From NCBI GenBank assembly GCA_030372985.1, contig JAUCQB010000039.1:1-64000 (forward strand): a DNA stretch of 64,000 bases. Direction: 5' to 3'. This DNA comes from Phycisphaerae bacterium. Its GTDB lineage: Bacteria; Planctomycetota; Phycisphaerae; UBA1845; PWPN01. Shown here in pieces: positions 20,307-33,438 of the stretch; within the stretch, counting starts at the first letter, position 1; each line of letters begins with the position of its first letter. The position numbers and the translations under genes were made by a program. Under the pieces are notes generated by a model that ran no database searches, was not told the origin of the DNA, and was given only the letters and a program-made list of their open reading frames with translations.

Positions 20307-21500
20307 TCACAGTTTGTACTGCGGTATCTTCAGCAGTTCGCCGTCCTTGAGGGCCGACTGGTGAGCGACGATACCGCCAACCGTCATGTTCAATGCCTGG
20401 GCGACGTCCACCAGGGGCTTGCGGTCCTGGAGAATCGCGGTGACGAACTCGTTCATCAGGTGGCCGTGCGATCCGCCGTGACCTCCGGCTTCCACCTTGG
20501 GAGGAAGCGGCGGACGCTTGAACTCAGGCACGTTCTTCTCGACGCCCTCGAACTTGCCGTAGAAGGTGCCGTTTTGGGTGCGAATGCGTCCCTGCTCTCC
20601 GCCGCTGCCGGGCGTGTCCCAGCTCACGGCCATCCGCGACATGCCGCCCTCGCTGGTGCGGAAAAGCGCGATCTCGGTGCCGAACACGTTCTTGTACGGG
20701 TTCTTGTCCGCCTGCAGCCAATAGAGCTTGCTGGGCATGCCCATGCAGCAGACCTCGGTGAAGCTCCCGCCTGTGACCCCCACGTAATAGGCGTTCGAGT
20801 GTGTCGGGTAGTACTGCGGAGGCAGGCCGACGCGCCAGCCCTTGTATGAGTCGATGGGGTCGGGCATGTAGTGGTAATACTCGCCCTCAGAGTACACGAC
20901 CTTGCCGAGCAGGCCGGCGTTGTACATCTGGCGCATGGCGTACAGGTCTGCATGGAAGTAGGACGTCTCGAACAGCATGTACTTGAGGCCGGTTTTCTTC
21001 ACCGCCTCGAACAGCTTGTCGGCGTCCTCCAGCGACCCGAAGCACGCAGGCACGGCGGAACACGCATGCTTGCCGTGTTCGAGGGCCATGATGGCCAGAC
21101 GGGCATGGCTCGGCGCATCGGTCGCCACGAAGACCGCCTCGATTCTCTTGTCCTTGATCATCTCTTCTGCCGAGGGATATGTCTTCTCGCAGCGCACCGC
21201 CTTGGCCAATGCGGCGCACTTGCCAGGGTCCAGATCGGTCACCGCCACGATCTCCACGTTCGGGTGGTCCTGGAAGCTGAACGCCGCCCCGAACTGGCAG
21301 ACGCCGAATCCGGCGATGCCGACGCGAACCTTGCGGTCCGAGACCGGCTTCCACTCTTTGGACGCGTTCGGATCGGTCGCTTCCTTCTCGAATCCCTGGA
21401 TCACCTTCTCCTCGGATCGGGCCACCTTGGTCGCGCCGAGAGCGGCGGCACCCAGACCCACCGCCTGAAGAAACGAGCGCCGTGTCGTGAAATCGTGCAT
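20307..21500 (-). CDS. Tat-signal Gfo/Idh/MocA family oxidoreductase
   Basis: TTRRSFLQAVGLGAAALGA; VGIAGFGVCQFGAAFSFQDHPNVEIVAVTDLDPGKCAAL. Confidence 0.87.
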   Translation of the reverse strand: MHDFTTRRSFLQAVGLGAAALGATKVARSEEKVIQGFEKEATDPNASKEWKPVSDRKVRVGIAGFGVCQFGAAFSFQDHPNVEIVAVTDLDPGKCAALAKAVRCEKTYPSAEEMIKDKRIEAVFVATDAPSHARLAIMALEHGKHACSAVPACFGSLEDADKLFEAVKKTGLKYMLFETSYFHADLYAMRQMYNAGLLGKVVYSEGEYYHYMPDPIDSYKGWRVGLPPQYYPTHSNAYYVGVTGGSFTEVCCMGMPSKLYWLQADKNPYKNVFGTEIALFRTSEGGMSRMAVSWDTPGSGGEQGRIRTQNGTFYGKFEGVEKNVPEFKRPPLPPKVEAGGHGGSHGHLMNEFVTAILQDRKPLVDVAQALNMTVGGIVAHQSALKDGELLKIPQYKL

Positions 21501-21561
21501 CGTGAATTCTCCTTATCTCTTGCCGGCCGGTTGCCGCCGCTTCGGCACATCTAAGCAGGAA

Positions 21562-21650
21562 CGCACCGTCCTTTACGGTGCGGGACATACCTCCAACCTG
21601 TGTGAGACAGGCTTCCAGCCTGTCATGAGACCGGCAAGATGCCGGTCCCC
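21562..21650. repeat. Intergenic array of three consecutive hairpins with 5-nt loops
   Basis: GCACCGT-CCTTT-ACGGTGC, GACAGGC-TTCCA-GCCTGTC, ACCGGC-AAGAT-GCCGGT; related sequence with the same TTYCA and AAGAT loops near 47535-47590. Confidence 0.7.
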
Positions 21651-21704
21651 CATTATGATTGTTCCTGCATTTCCACCTAGCCAGACCAATAGACTAACAG
21701 ACCT

Positions 21705-22943
21705 CTACAGTATCTCCTTCATCTCCACGCGGCGGTTCTCGTAGACCGCCTTGCGGACCAGCAGGCCGGTCAGCGTGGCCAGGCGTCCGTTCATCACGTT
21801 GCTGACCGGCGGGGTGCCTGTCCGCACCGACTTGAAAAACGCATCCACCGACTGCTGGGTCGCGCTGGCGTCTCCCCCGTCGGTCGGTGCGATCTCAATC
21901 GGCTTGTCCTTCGGGTCGCGCGGATAGTACTTGCACTCCACGGGGTAGAAGCCCAGAGCGATCCCGCCCTTGAGGCCGACAAACCGCTCCCAGATGCCCA
22001 TAAAGCGCCCTTCGTCATGGTGCGGGCAGCGCCAGTTGTGCTCGAAGTCGGCAATCATCCCGTTGGCGAATTCCAGGTGGGCAACATAGAAATCGGTCAC
22101 ATCTCGCTCGGGGTCTTCTTTCTTGAACAGGTCTCGGCGCCCCCGGCCCGAAGCCGCCACCGGCGTCGCCCCGGCCACCCAGCAGAACACATCCCAGGTG
22201 TGGCAGGCCTGCTCCAGCATCCAGTCGCCGCTCCGCTGCTTGCGCCCGAACCAGATCTGCGTGCCGGTGCCGGGCATGCCCAGCGGTCCGCCCGAGATGC
22301 GCCAGCACCCGCGAGCCTCGAACGGCGCGTCAATCATGCCGTCGTGGATCTTCCTGATCCCCGCCTGGTAGAAATGGCTGGCCCGTCGCTGGAAACCGAT
22401 CTGGCAGATCACCTTGGGGTTCTTCTTCTGGGCCTCGACCAGGGCGTCAGCCTCGGCCACGGCAATGCACATGGGCTTCTCGCCGTAGAAGTGCTTGCCC
22501 GCCGCGAAGCAGTCGAGATAAATCTTTGCATGGGCGTCGCAGGGCACGGCCACAAAGACCGCGTCGATGTCATCACGAGCCAGGAGTTTTTTGTAGCCTT
22601 CGGCGCCGTCATAGACTTCGGGCAGGTCGCCGCCGCGATTGCTGAGTTTGTCAAGCGTTTTTTCGACATTGGGTTCATCGGGATCGGCCATCGCCCTGAT
22701 CTCGATCTTCGGGTCTTTCAGCGAGGCATCCACCAGGTTGTTACCGCGCCCGCCGACGCCGATGAAGCCCAGCCGAAGCTTCTGGTCCGCCACGATTGGC
22801 TTGGGCTCGGGCCCGGCCTTGACCATGAGTGCCGGTTCGGCATCAGCCGCATGGGCGACCGCCGAAACCAATCCCGCCGCGCCGGCCATCTTCGCCGAGG
22901 CCGCCAGAAAGTCACGCCGCGTGCTCGAAGTCATCTTATCCAT
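21705..22943 (-). CDS. Tat-exported Gfo/Idh/MocA family oxidoreductase
   Basis: TRRDFLAASAKMAGAAGLVSAVAHAADA; LGFIGVGGRGNNLVDASL; GEKPMCIAVAEADALVEA; similar to the 19052-20278 product. Confidence 0.88.
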   Translation of the reverse strand: MDKMTSSTRRDFLAASAKMAGAAGLVSAVAHAADAEPALMVKAGPEPKPIVADQKLRLGFIGVGGRGNNLVDASLKDPKIEIRAMADPDEPNVEKTLDKLSNRGGDLPEVYDGAEGYKKLLARDDIDAVFVAVPCDAHAKIYLDCFAAGKHFYGEKPMCIAVAEADALVEAQKKNPKVICQIGFQRRASHFYQAGIRKIHDGMIDAPFEARGCWRISGGPLGMPGTGTQIWFGRKQRSGDWMLEQACHTWDVFCWVAGATPVAASGRGRRDLFKKEDPERDVTDFYVAHLEFANGMIADFEHNWRCPHHDEGRFMGIWERFVGLKGGIALGFYPVECKYYPRDPKDKPIEIAPTDGGDASATQQSVDAFFKSVRTGTPPVSNVMNGRLATLTGLLVRKAVYENRRVEMKEIL

Positions 22944-22967
22944 GTTTCTGCTCCTCGCAGGGTTCAC

Positions 22968-23873
22968 TCATTCCAGCGACAGCATGGCCTTGTAGTCGGC
23001 CAGCCGCCGATCGACCTCCTCGATGGTCACGTGCTCGATCCGCCGTAAACTGAAGTCCTCGATCGTGAACGACGCGGTGATGGTGCCGTAAGCGAGGGCC
23101 CGCTTGAGTGAAGCCGCGCCGAAATCCTGCTGCGTGGACAGGTAGCCCATCATGCCGCCGGCGAAGCTGTCGCCCGCCCCGGTCGGGTCCTTGACTTCGG
23201 TCGTCGGGTAGGCGGGCAGGACGGCCGCATGATCCTTCGTGACCAGCATCACGCCGTTCTCGCCCTTCTTGACCACCACGAACTGTGGACCCCACCCGAT
23301 GATTCGCCGCCCGGCGAGGACAAGGTTGTGCTCATTCGTGAGCAGCCGGGCCTCGGCGTCGTTGAGAATCGCGCCCTGCACCATGCTGAACGTCTTGAGC
23401 AGGGCGGCCCGCTCGTTGCTGATCCAGAGATTGCGGGTGTCGGCCACAATCAGCCTAGGCGACTTGAGCTGGCCGACGAGGTCCTGCTGCAACGCCGGGT
23501 GTGTAGCCGCGAGGAAGACGAACGCGCTGTCAGCGAATTGCGGCGGGATCTTCGGGCCGGCCTCGGCCAGCACGTTGAGCTCGATGGCCGTGGTCTCCGC
23601 GTCGCTGGTCACCTGATCGTACTGGCCCGACCAGCGGAAGGTCTTGCTGCCCTTGCGGACTTCGAGTCCGGCCAGGTCGATGTTGCGTCTCGCAAGGAAG
23701 GTGCGGAAATCGTTCGGAAAATCCTCGCCGACGACGCCCACGAACCGCACCGGCGTAAAAAGCGTGGCCGCAAACGAGAAGTACACCGCCGAGCCGCCAT
23801 ATACGCCTTCAGCATTACCGAAGGGGCTTTTCACGTCGTCAATCGCAATGCTGCCGGTCACCAGTAGTGACAT
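22968..23873 (-). CDS. PfkB-family carbohydrate kinase
   Basis: TGSIAIDDV...GGSAVYFSFAA; C-terminal EVKDPTGAGDSFAGGMMGYL signature. Confidence 0.88.
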   Translation of the reverse strand: MSLLVTGSIAIDDVKSPFGNAEGVYGGSAVYFSFAATLFTPVRFVGVVGEDFPNDFRTFLARRNIDLAGLEVRKGSKTFRWSGQYDQVTSDAETTAIELNVLAEAGPKIPPQFADSAFVFLAATHPALQQDLVGQLKSPRLIVADTRNLWISNERAALLKTFSMVQGAILNDAEARLLTNEHNLVLAGRRIIGWGPQFVVVKKGENGVMLVTKDHAAVLPAYPTTEVKDPTGAGDSFAGGMMGYLSTQQDFGAASLKRALAYGTITASFTIEDFSLRRIEHVTIEEVDRRLADYKAMLSLE

Positions 23874-23936
23874 CTATGGATCTCCATGAATCCAGAAAGC
23901 GTGCTCGCTCACTGTGGGAATCCCGGCCTCCATGAA

Positions 23937-24224
23937 AGGATGAAGGCGGAAGGATGAAGGATGAAAAGCCCCGGTGTCCGCTCGACGCATCCTTCCTCCT
24001 TCATCCCTGATCCTTTCTTCTCGCGGCGTCCTGCTCGGCCCGGAATCCTTTCCGGGCCGCCTCCTCTGGCGGAATCCATTCCGCATTCGGTGAGAATAGC
24101 GATGGAGATCCTCCACGCGGAAGGCCCCAACCATTCCACCCGTGTCTCCAGCAGCGGGCAAGGCCGCCCTGCCCGCTCGACTCATCCTTCCTCCTTCATC
24201 CCTGATCCTTTCTTCTCGCGGCGT
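23937..24224. repeat. Composite repeat: 52-bp direct repeats (23978-24029 / 24173-24224) plus inverted copy flanking a hairpin-rich block
   Basis: CCGCTCGAC[G/T]CATCCTTCCTCCTTCATCCCTGATCCTTTCTTCTCGCGGCGT occurs twice with one mismatch; GGATGAAGGCGGAAGGATG (23938-23956) is inverted to CATCCTTCCTCCTTCATCC with one mismatch; block 24037-24128 matches the copy at 88-190. Confidence 0.8.
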
Positions 24225-24320
24225 TGTCGGTCACCGTGCCGACCGCCTCAGCAAGGGCAGTCTATAACGAGTTGGAAATGCTTGCCAGCGGGCCGGGTCA
24301 TCGAGGGGGGCAGCGCCAAC

Positions 24321-24350
24321 AAAAACGCCCCGAGGCTCAGGACCTCGGGG
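24321..24350 (-). terminator. Rho-independent terminator downstream of clpX
   Basis: Minus-strand CCCCGAGG-TCCTGAG-CCTCGGGG followed by CGTTTTTG. Confidence 0.85.
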
Positions 24351-24383
24351 CAGGGGTTGATATCGAAAGAGTCGGGAGGGAGA

Positions 24384-25691
24384 CTACGCCGATTCCTTGC
24401 GTCGAGCCCTCTGACTGAACAGGTCGACCTCTCCGCGGGCCACTTCCTTGGTCACGACGTAGCGGCCGTTCTTGCCTTCTTCGGGCAAACGGTACATCAC
24501 CTCGAGCATGAGGTCTTCCATGACTCCGCGCAGGGCTCGAGCGCCCGTGTCACGCTCCAAGGCCCGCTCAGCAATGATTTTCAACGCCTCGTCGGTGAAT
24601 TCCAGCTCGCATCCTTCCATCTCGAAGAACCGCTGGTACTGCCGGATCAGGGCGTTTTTGGGTTCGGTCAGAATCCGCACCAGGATGTCGACGTCCAACT
24701 GGTTCAGGGCGGTGATCACCGGGAGCCGGCCGACCAGTTCGGGGATCATGCCGAAGGTCACCAGGTCGTCGGGCGTCACGTGCTTGAAAATGTTGTGCTC
24801 GCGGACCGTGCTGTCCTTGGTCGATTTGCCGCTCATCTCGCCGATGAAGCCGATGGCCGACTTGCCCAACCGCCGGCCGATGATCTCATCGAGGCCCACA
24901 AACGTGCCGCCACAGATGAACAGAATGTGGGTCGTGTCCATCTGGATGTACTGTTGCTCGGGGTGCTTTCGGCCGCCTTGCGGCGGGATGTTCGAGACCG
25001 TGCCCTCCAGCATCTTGAGCAGGGCCTGCTGCACGCCTTCACCGCTCACGTCGCGGGTGATGCTGACGTTCTGGCTGGTCTTGCCAATCTTGTCGATCTC
25101 GTCGATGTAAACGATGCCTCGCTGGGCGGCCTCCAGATCGTAGTCCGCATTCTGGAGCAGTCGCAGGAGGATGTTTTCGACGTCCTCGCCCACGTAGCCG
25201 GCCTCGGTCAGCGTGGTCGCATCGCCGATGGCAAAGGGAACGTTCAGAACGCGGGCCAGCGTGCGGGCCAGGAGGGTCTTGCCCGATCCCGTCGGCCCGA
25301 TCAGCAGCACATTCGACTTGTCAATCTCGACGTCGTCCTCGTCGGCCCCGTCGCTGTGCGCCAGTCGCTTGTAGTGGTTATGGACGGCCACCGCGAGGGC
25401 CCGCTTGGCGTGTTCCTGCCCAATGACGTACTGGTCCAGGAACTCTTTGATCTGCCGCGGCGGCGGGATCGAGCCGGCCATGTGCCGGGCCGGGCCGCTC
25501 TTGCGTTTCTCCTGCTTAATGATGTTCTGGCAGAGATCCACGCAGGCGGCGCAGATGTACACATCGCTGGGGCCTTCCACCATCGGTGCAGCCTCGCGCT
25601 GGCTCTTTCCACAGAAGCTGCATGCCGTGCTGCGACGCCCGGGACGTCCCGGCCCGCCTGTTCCTCCCGTCGGCCCGCGTGTACTTGCCAT
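24384..25691 (-). CDS. clpX: ATP-dependent Clp protease ATP-binding subunit ClpX
   Basis: N-terminal Cys4 zinc finger CSFCGKS...[46 protein letters not shown]. Confidence 0.97.
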   Translation of the reverse strand: MASTRGPTGGTGGPGRPGRRSTACSFCGKSQREAAPMVEGPSDVYICAACVDLCQNIIKQEKRKSGPARHMAGSIPPPRQIKEFLDQYVIGQEHAKRALAVAVHNHYKRLAHSDGADEDDVEIDKSNVLLIGPTGSGKTLLARTLARVLNVPFAIGDATTLTEAGYVGEDVENILLRLLQNADYDLEAAQRGIVYIDEIDKIGKTSQNVSITRDVSGEGVQQALLKMLEGTVSNIPPQGGRKHPEQQYIQMDTTHILFICGGTFVGLDEIIGRRLGKSAIGFIGEMSGKSTKDSTVREHNIFKHVTPDDLVTFGMIPELVGRLPVITALNQLDVDILVRILTEPKNALIRQYQRFFEMEGCELEFTDEALKIIAERALERDTGARALRGVMEDLMLEVMYRLPEEGKNGRYVVTKEVARGEVDLFSQRARRKESA

Positions 25692-25860
25692 GAATACCTC
25701 TCGATAAGCCGGTGTGCCCTGAGCCCCGACTCGGATGTCACCGGCTCACAACTCAGCCTGACCCTCGCTCAACCTCTGCTGGACGATCGGGCTGTGTTCG
25801 GTTCTATCGTCACCTGGCCGCGGCTTTCTGGAGATCAAAATCCTCCCGCCCAAGGCGCAC

Positions 25861-26169
25861 TCAAACCCGTTTTTCAGGGTTGGCATCGGCCTCTGAGCCC
25901 TCCGTGGCCTTGCTCCGGTAAGCGGCTATCAACGTCTCCCGCAGGCGCTGATATTCATCTTCACTCAGGCTGCCGTCTGCCCTCATCCGGCGCAGGTCAT
26001 CGAGCGTCCAGACCTCGGTCGACGTCGGCTCGTCAGCCATGGACCGCCGCCGCCACCAAATGATCAGTGCGCCAAAGAAGACGGCTGCAAGAATCAGCCC
26101 CAGACCGACCCACAGGATCGGCAAGCTTTTCTCCCACACATCTGGCCGACTTATCTGGGCGAACCACAA
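25861..26169 (-). CDS. Small membrane protein with SHOCT-like C-terminus
   Basis: One TM (ILWVGLGLILAAVFFGALIIWW), then LDDLRRMRADGSLSEDEYQRLRETLIAAY. Confidence 0.6.
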   Translation of the reverse strand: MWFAQISRPDVWEKSLPILWVGLGLILAAVFFGALIIWWRRRSMADEPTSTEVWTLDDLRRMRADGSLSEDEYQRLRETLIAAYRSKATEGSEADANPEKRV

Positions 26170-26193
26170 GGAGCCGTCTCCTTAACTAATTAT

Positions 26194-26264
26194 ACGGACA
26201 TGAAAAGGACGGGTCCAATAGATCTAAATATCTTTTTGACAATTACTTAGAATCTCATGTCCGT
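26194..26264. repeat. AT-rich intergenic segment bounded by a perfect 10-bp inverted repeat
   Basis: ACGGACATGA (26194-26203) and TCATGTCCGT (26255-26264) flank a 51-bp AT-rich spacer in a GC-rich genome. Confidence 0.6.
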
Positions 26265-26285
26265 CCCCCAGGACCCTCCCATGCC

Positions 26286-26681
26286 TCAGTACCCGCCTTC
26301 CGAGTCACTCTCCCCGTTGACCTCGGAGCGAAGCTTGGCCTTGGGCAAACCCGCCAGCGCCCGGCGTCTGGCCTGACTGTAGATCAACATAAGGTTCCGA
26401 AGGTAGATCGCGCAGGCCAGGAGCTGGCCAAGCATGATAACCAGGTCGCGCTGATGCCAGGCGTAAATGAACAGAGCACCGCCGCCGGAGAGTGACAGGT
26501 ACCAGAAGGCAATGGGGATGGTGCTATGCCCTCGCCGCTCGCTGACGATCCACTGCCACAGGAACCGGCCAAAGAACAGGGCCTGAGCTCCAAGCCCAAA
26601 CCAGACCCAGGGGTCTCGGAGCTTCTCCCAAACCTCGAAATCCTGCCAGAGCTCCGAAAACCAATGAGTGATCGTCGCCAT
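26286..26681 (-). CDS. Lipid A biosynthesis N-terminal domain (LAB_N)-like membrane protein
   Basis: WVWFGLGAQALFFGRFLWQWIVSERRGHSTIPIAFWYLSLSGGGALFIYAW; ATG overlaps the upstream stop (TAATG). Confidence 0.8.
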   Translation of the reverse strand: MATITHWFSELWQDFEVWEKLRDPWVWFGLGAQALFFGRFLWQWIVSERRGHSTIPIAFWYLSLSGGGALFIYAWHQRDLVIMLGQLLACAIYLRNLMLIYSQARRRALAGLPKAKLRSEVNGESDSEGGY

Positions 26682-26887
26682 TACCTGCCACAGCATTTCT
26701 TATACTTCTTCCCCGATCCACAGGGGCAAGGGTCGTTGCGACCGACTTCTTTCTTGTCGGCGCGAATCGGCTCAACGGGTTTGGGCAACTGCGGCTCGTC
26801 TTCGCCCGGCAAGCTCGCTCGACGTTGCTCCTCTTTCTCCCGACGGCGATCGAACCGCGCGCCCTCGCGATTATCCTTCAGCGACAT
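26681..26887 (-). CDS. Small SEC-C motif protein adjacent to secA
   Basis: 68-aa product ending [24 protein letters not shown], near identical to the SecA C-terminal tail. Confidence 0.8.
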   Translation of the reverse strand: MSLKDNREGARFDRRREKEEQRRASLPGEDEPQLPKPVEPIRADKKEVGRNDPCPCGSGKKYKKCCGR

Positions 26888-26909
26888 TGATGCAGCTCCT
26901 TCGTAGAGG

Positions 26910-30854
<3,945 letters not shown>

Positions 30855-30987
30855 GGCATCACCGCTGTCTTCAATGACCGGTCACCTGTGCCGGTCTTGT
30901 ACTTCGTATGCGTCGTCCAGAAGCCATTTCATGATCGAGGGTTTTCGTCAGTTCGCGCGGGTTTGTGGCTGGGGCCGCGAGCGTGGC

Positions 30988-31320
30988 TTATTCGTCGTGT
31001 GTCCCGGTCAGCCGCATGATGTGGAGCCAGCGGGCCAAGGTCACAACAGCCATGCCGACGGCCAAGGCGAGTTGCCCGGCCGAGTAGCTCTGGGTCGGAC
31101 GTGACGGCGGCTGGTCGGACTTATCTGCGGCAACCCGGAGGGTGTCCTGTGGCATCCGCCAAATCACCAGTACACCCGGTCGAGCACCTGCCCATCGAGC
31201 AGAAACGCGACCGGTCAACACGGCCAAGTGCAGCGCTGCCACCAAGGCCGCCAGCCCCATCGGTGAGACGGTCTCCCGCCGCGGCGTGTGACTTCGGATT
31301 GTGCCGTACGCTCCGTTCAT
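30988..31320 (-). CDS. Hypothetical protein with two hydrophobic segments
   Basis: Open frame upstream of secA; GLAALVAALHLAVLTG and GQLALAVGMAVVTLARWL. No family recognised. Confidence 0.4.
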   Translation of the reverse strand: MNGAYGTIRSHTPRRETVSPMGLAALVAALHLAVLTGRVSARWAGARPGVLVIWRMPQDTLRVAADKSDQPPSRPTQSYSAGQLALAVGMAVVTLARWLHIMRLTGTHDE

Positions 31321-31544
31321 GAGCGCGCCATTGTACCAGAAGAGGCAGGGCACGGTCGAGCGGCTGAAAAACGTGGGTCGGTTGGTCCCCGGCGGCCCGA
31401 TCAGTTATTCTGTCCGCGTCGATCAGGCGGCCGGCCGTGACGTCTGACGCAATGCCCGGCGTCGCCCACAGTCCGCCTGTTGGGGACTCAGGCCGCGACT
31501 GGCCCAAGGCGGACAAGCATTCGAGCGGAAAGGCGGACAACAGC

Positions 31545-33326
31545 ATGATCTTGGGCAGTGCCGGGTTCACCCACTGGGATTGGATCGTTCTGATCGTCTA
31601 CTTCGTGGGCATCGTGGCCTTCGGCTTGTGGATGTCCCGCAAGATCCGCAGCAGCGGCGGTTACTTTCTCGGCGACCGGCAACTGCCCTGGTGGGTGATG
31701 ATGGGCCAGGCTTTCGGCACCGGCACGAACGCCGAGAACCCCGTCGCTCAGACCGGGGCCTCCTGCCAACACGGCTTCGCCACGATCTGGTACCAATGGA
31801 AGAACATGCTCATCACCCCGTTCTACTGGCTGATGAGCCCGTGGTACCGCCGCAGCAACCGGACGACCGTCGGCGAGATCATCGAGGACCGCTATGGTCG
31901 CAGGCTGGGGCTGCTCTACACCGTCTTCGCCATCGCCTTTTTCGTCTTCAACCAGGGGGCCATGCTCAAGGGAGCGGGCAAGATCATTTCGGTGGCCACC
32001 GGCGGCCAGATCATCTCGCCCAACGGCGTCGTCGTAGCGATGACCGCAACCTTCATCCTGTACAGTTTCTTTGGTGGGCTGATCGCGTCGGCTTACACCG
32101 ATTTCGTCCAGGGCTTTCTCATCATCGTGCTGTCGTTCATGCTGATCCCGGCGGGCTTGTCAGCCGTCGGGGGTTTTCAGGAAATGCGGGCGACGATCCC
32201 GCCCGATTTCTTCACGCTTTACAGCGACGTCAGCGGCCTGGACGCCTTTACCATCGCCATGCTCGCCATCAACGGGCTGGTGGGTATCACCGCTCAGCCG
32301 CACATCCTGAGCATGAACGCCACCGGCAGAACGGAGCGGGCCGGCCGTATCGGGCAGATGTACGGCAACCTGGTCAAGCGCCTCTGCACCATCGGTTGGG
32401 CGCTGACCGGTCTGGTGGTCGCGGCGATGGTGCTTCAACGGGGCATTTCGCTGCCCGATCCGGAACACGCCTTCGGCTACGCCTGTCTTGAACTGCTTGG
32501 CCCCGGACTGGTGGGGCTGATGGTGGCCTGCGTTCTGGCGGCCAACATGTCCACCTGCTCGAACTTCATGGTCAACACCGGGGCCCTGTTCACCCGGAAC
32601 CTCTACGCCCACTACATCAAGCCGGCGGCGGACGACAGAGAATTGCTCACGGTGGGGCGACTGTCCGGGCTGGCGCTGACCGGGCTGGGGATCCTGTTTG
32701 CGCTGACGGTGGAGCGGGTCCTCGATGCATTTCTCTTCACCGAAACCATTGCCGCTTTCATGGGCATCATGTTCCTCGGCGGCGTCCTGTGGAAACGGGC
32801 GAACCGTTATGGTGCGTTCACCGCCACGATCGCCGCGTTCGGCGTGTACTATGCGCTGAATTTCCTGATGACTTGCCATGCCGGACCGGCCGACGCGCCC
32901 AGCAAGACCCTCAGCGAAGCGTGGGTGCGAATGATGGACGCCGCCCGGTCCGATGCGTTGTGGGGTTTCCTCGGAAACGGCGAGCTTCGGCTGTTGTACA
33001 AATGGACGCCCGGGCCGTATGGCTGGGCGACATTGATCGGGTTCACCCTGTTCGTCGTTGTCAGCTTGTTGACCCGCCCTGAGGAACAGGGGCGAATAAT
33101 GGAATTCTTCAACAAGATGAGGTACACCTCGGATGAGGAGGGCAAGCTGGCGGCCGAACGCGGCCAGGACCTGCTCATGCTCGACCTGCCCGGCTGGCTG
33201 ACACCTCAGCGGTGGACGGGCTTTTTCCGCCGATACCGTGAGGACCTGGTCGGTTTCATCCTCGGCTGGTTTGCCGTCGGCGCCCTTGTCCTGCTGGCGA
33301 GGGGGATTCTGCAGATTGACAAGTAG
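31545..33326 (+). CDS. Sodium:solute symporter family transporter
   Basis: WDWIVLIVYFVGIVAFGLWMSRKIRSSGGYFLGDRQLPWW; many TM helices; start taken at internal ATG. Confidence 0.88.
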   Translation: MILGSAGFTHWDWIVLIVYFVGIVAFGLWMSRKIRSSGGYFLGDRQLPWWVMMGQAFGTGTNAENPVAQTGASCQHGFATIWYQWKNMLITPFYWLMSPWYRRSNRTTVGEIIEDRYGRRLGLLYTVFAIAFFVFNQGAMLKGAGKIISVATGGQIISPNGVVVAMTATFILYSFFGGLIASAYTDFVQGFLIIVLSFMLIPAGLSAVGGFQEMRATIPPDFFTLYSDVSGLDAFTIAMLAINGLVGITAQPHILSMNATGRTERAGRIGQMYGNLVKRLCTIGWALTGLVVAAMVLQRGISLPDPEHAFGYACLELLGPGLVGLMVACVLAANMSTCSNFMVNTGALFTRNLYAHYIKPAADDRELLTVGRLSGLALTGLGILFALTVERVLDAFLFTETIAAFMGIMFLGGVLWKRANRYGAFTATIAAFGVYYALNFLMTCHAGPADAPSKTLSEAWVRMMDAARSDALWGFLGNGELRLLYKWTPGPYGWATLIGFTLFVVVSLLTRPEEQGRIMEFFNKMRYTSDEEGKLAAERGQDLLMLDLPGWLTPQRWTGFFRRYREDLVGFILGWFAVGALVLLARGILQIDK

Positions 33327-33438
33327 CGTGCCCGGCGCCGCAGACTCAACCGGACCATCATTCTTTCAGATGACGTTCGTGAGCCGTAGTATGACCGGGT
33401 TGAATGAAATGACCCACGATGGTCTTGAGGGATGAAAC

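Noticed and set aside
23961-26063. 700-aa plus-strand ORF
   Set aside because: Antisense shadow of clpX; starts inside the intergenic repeat.
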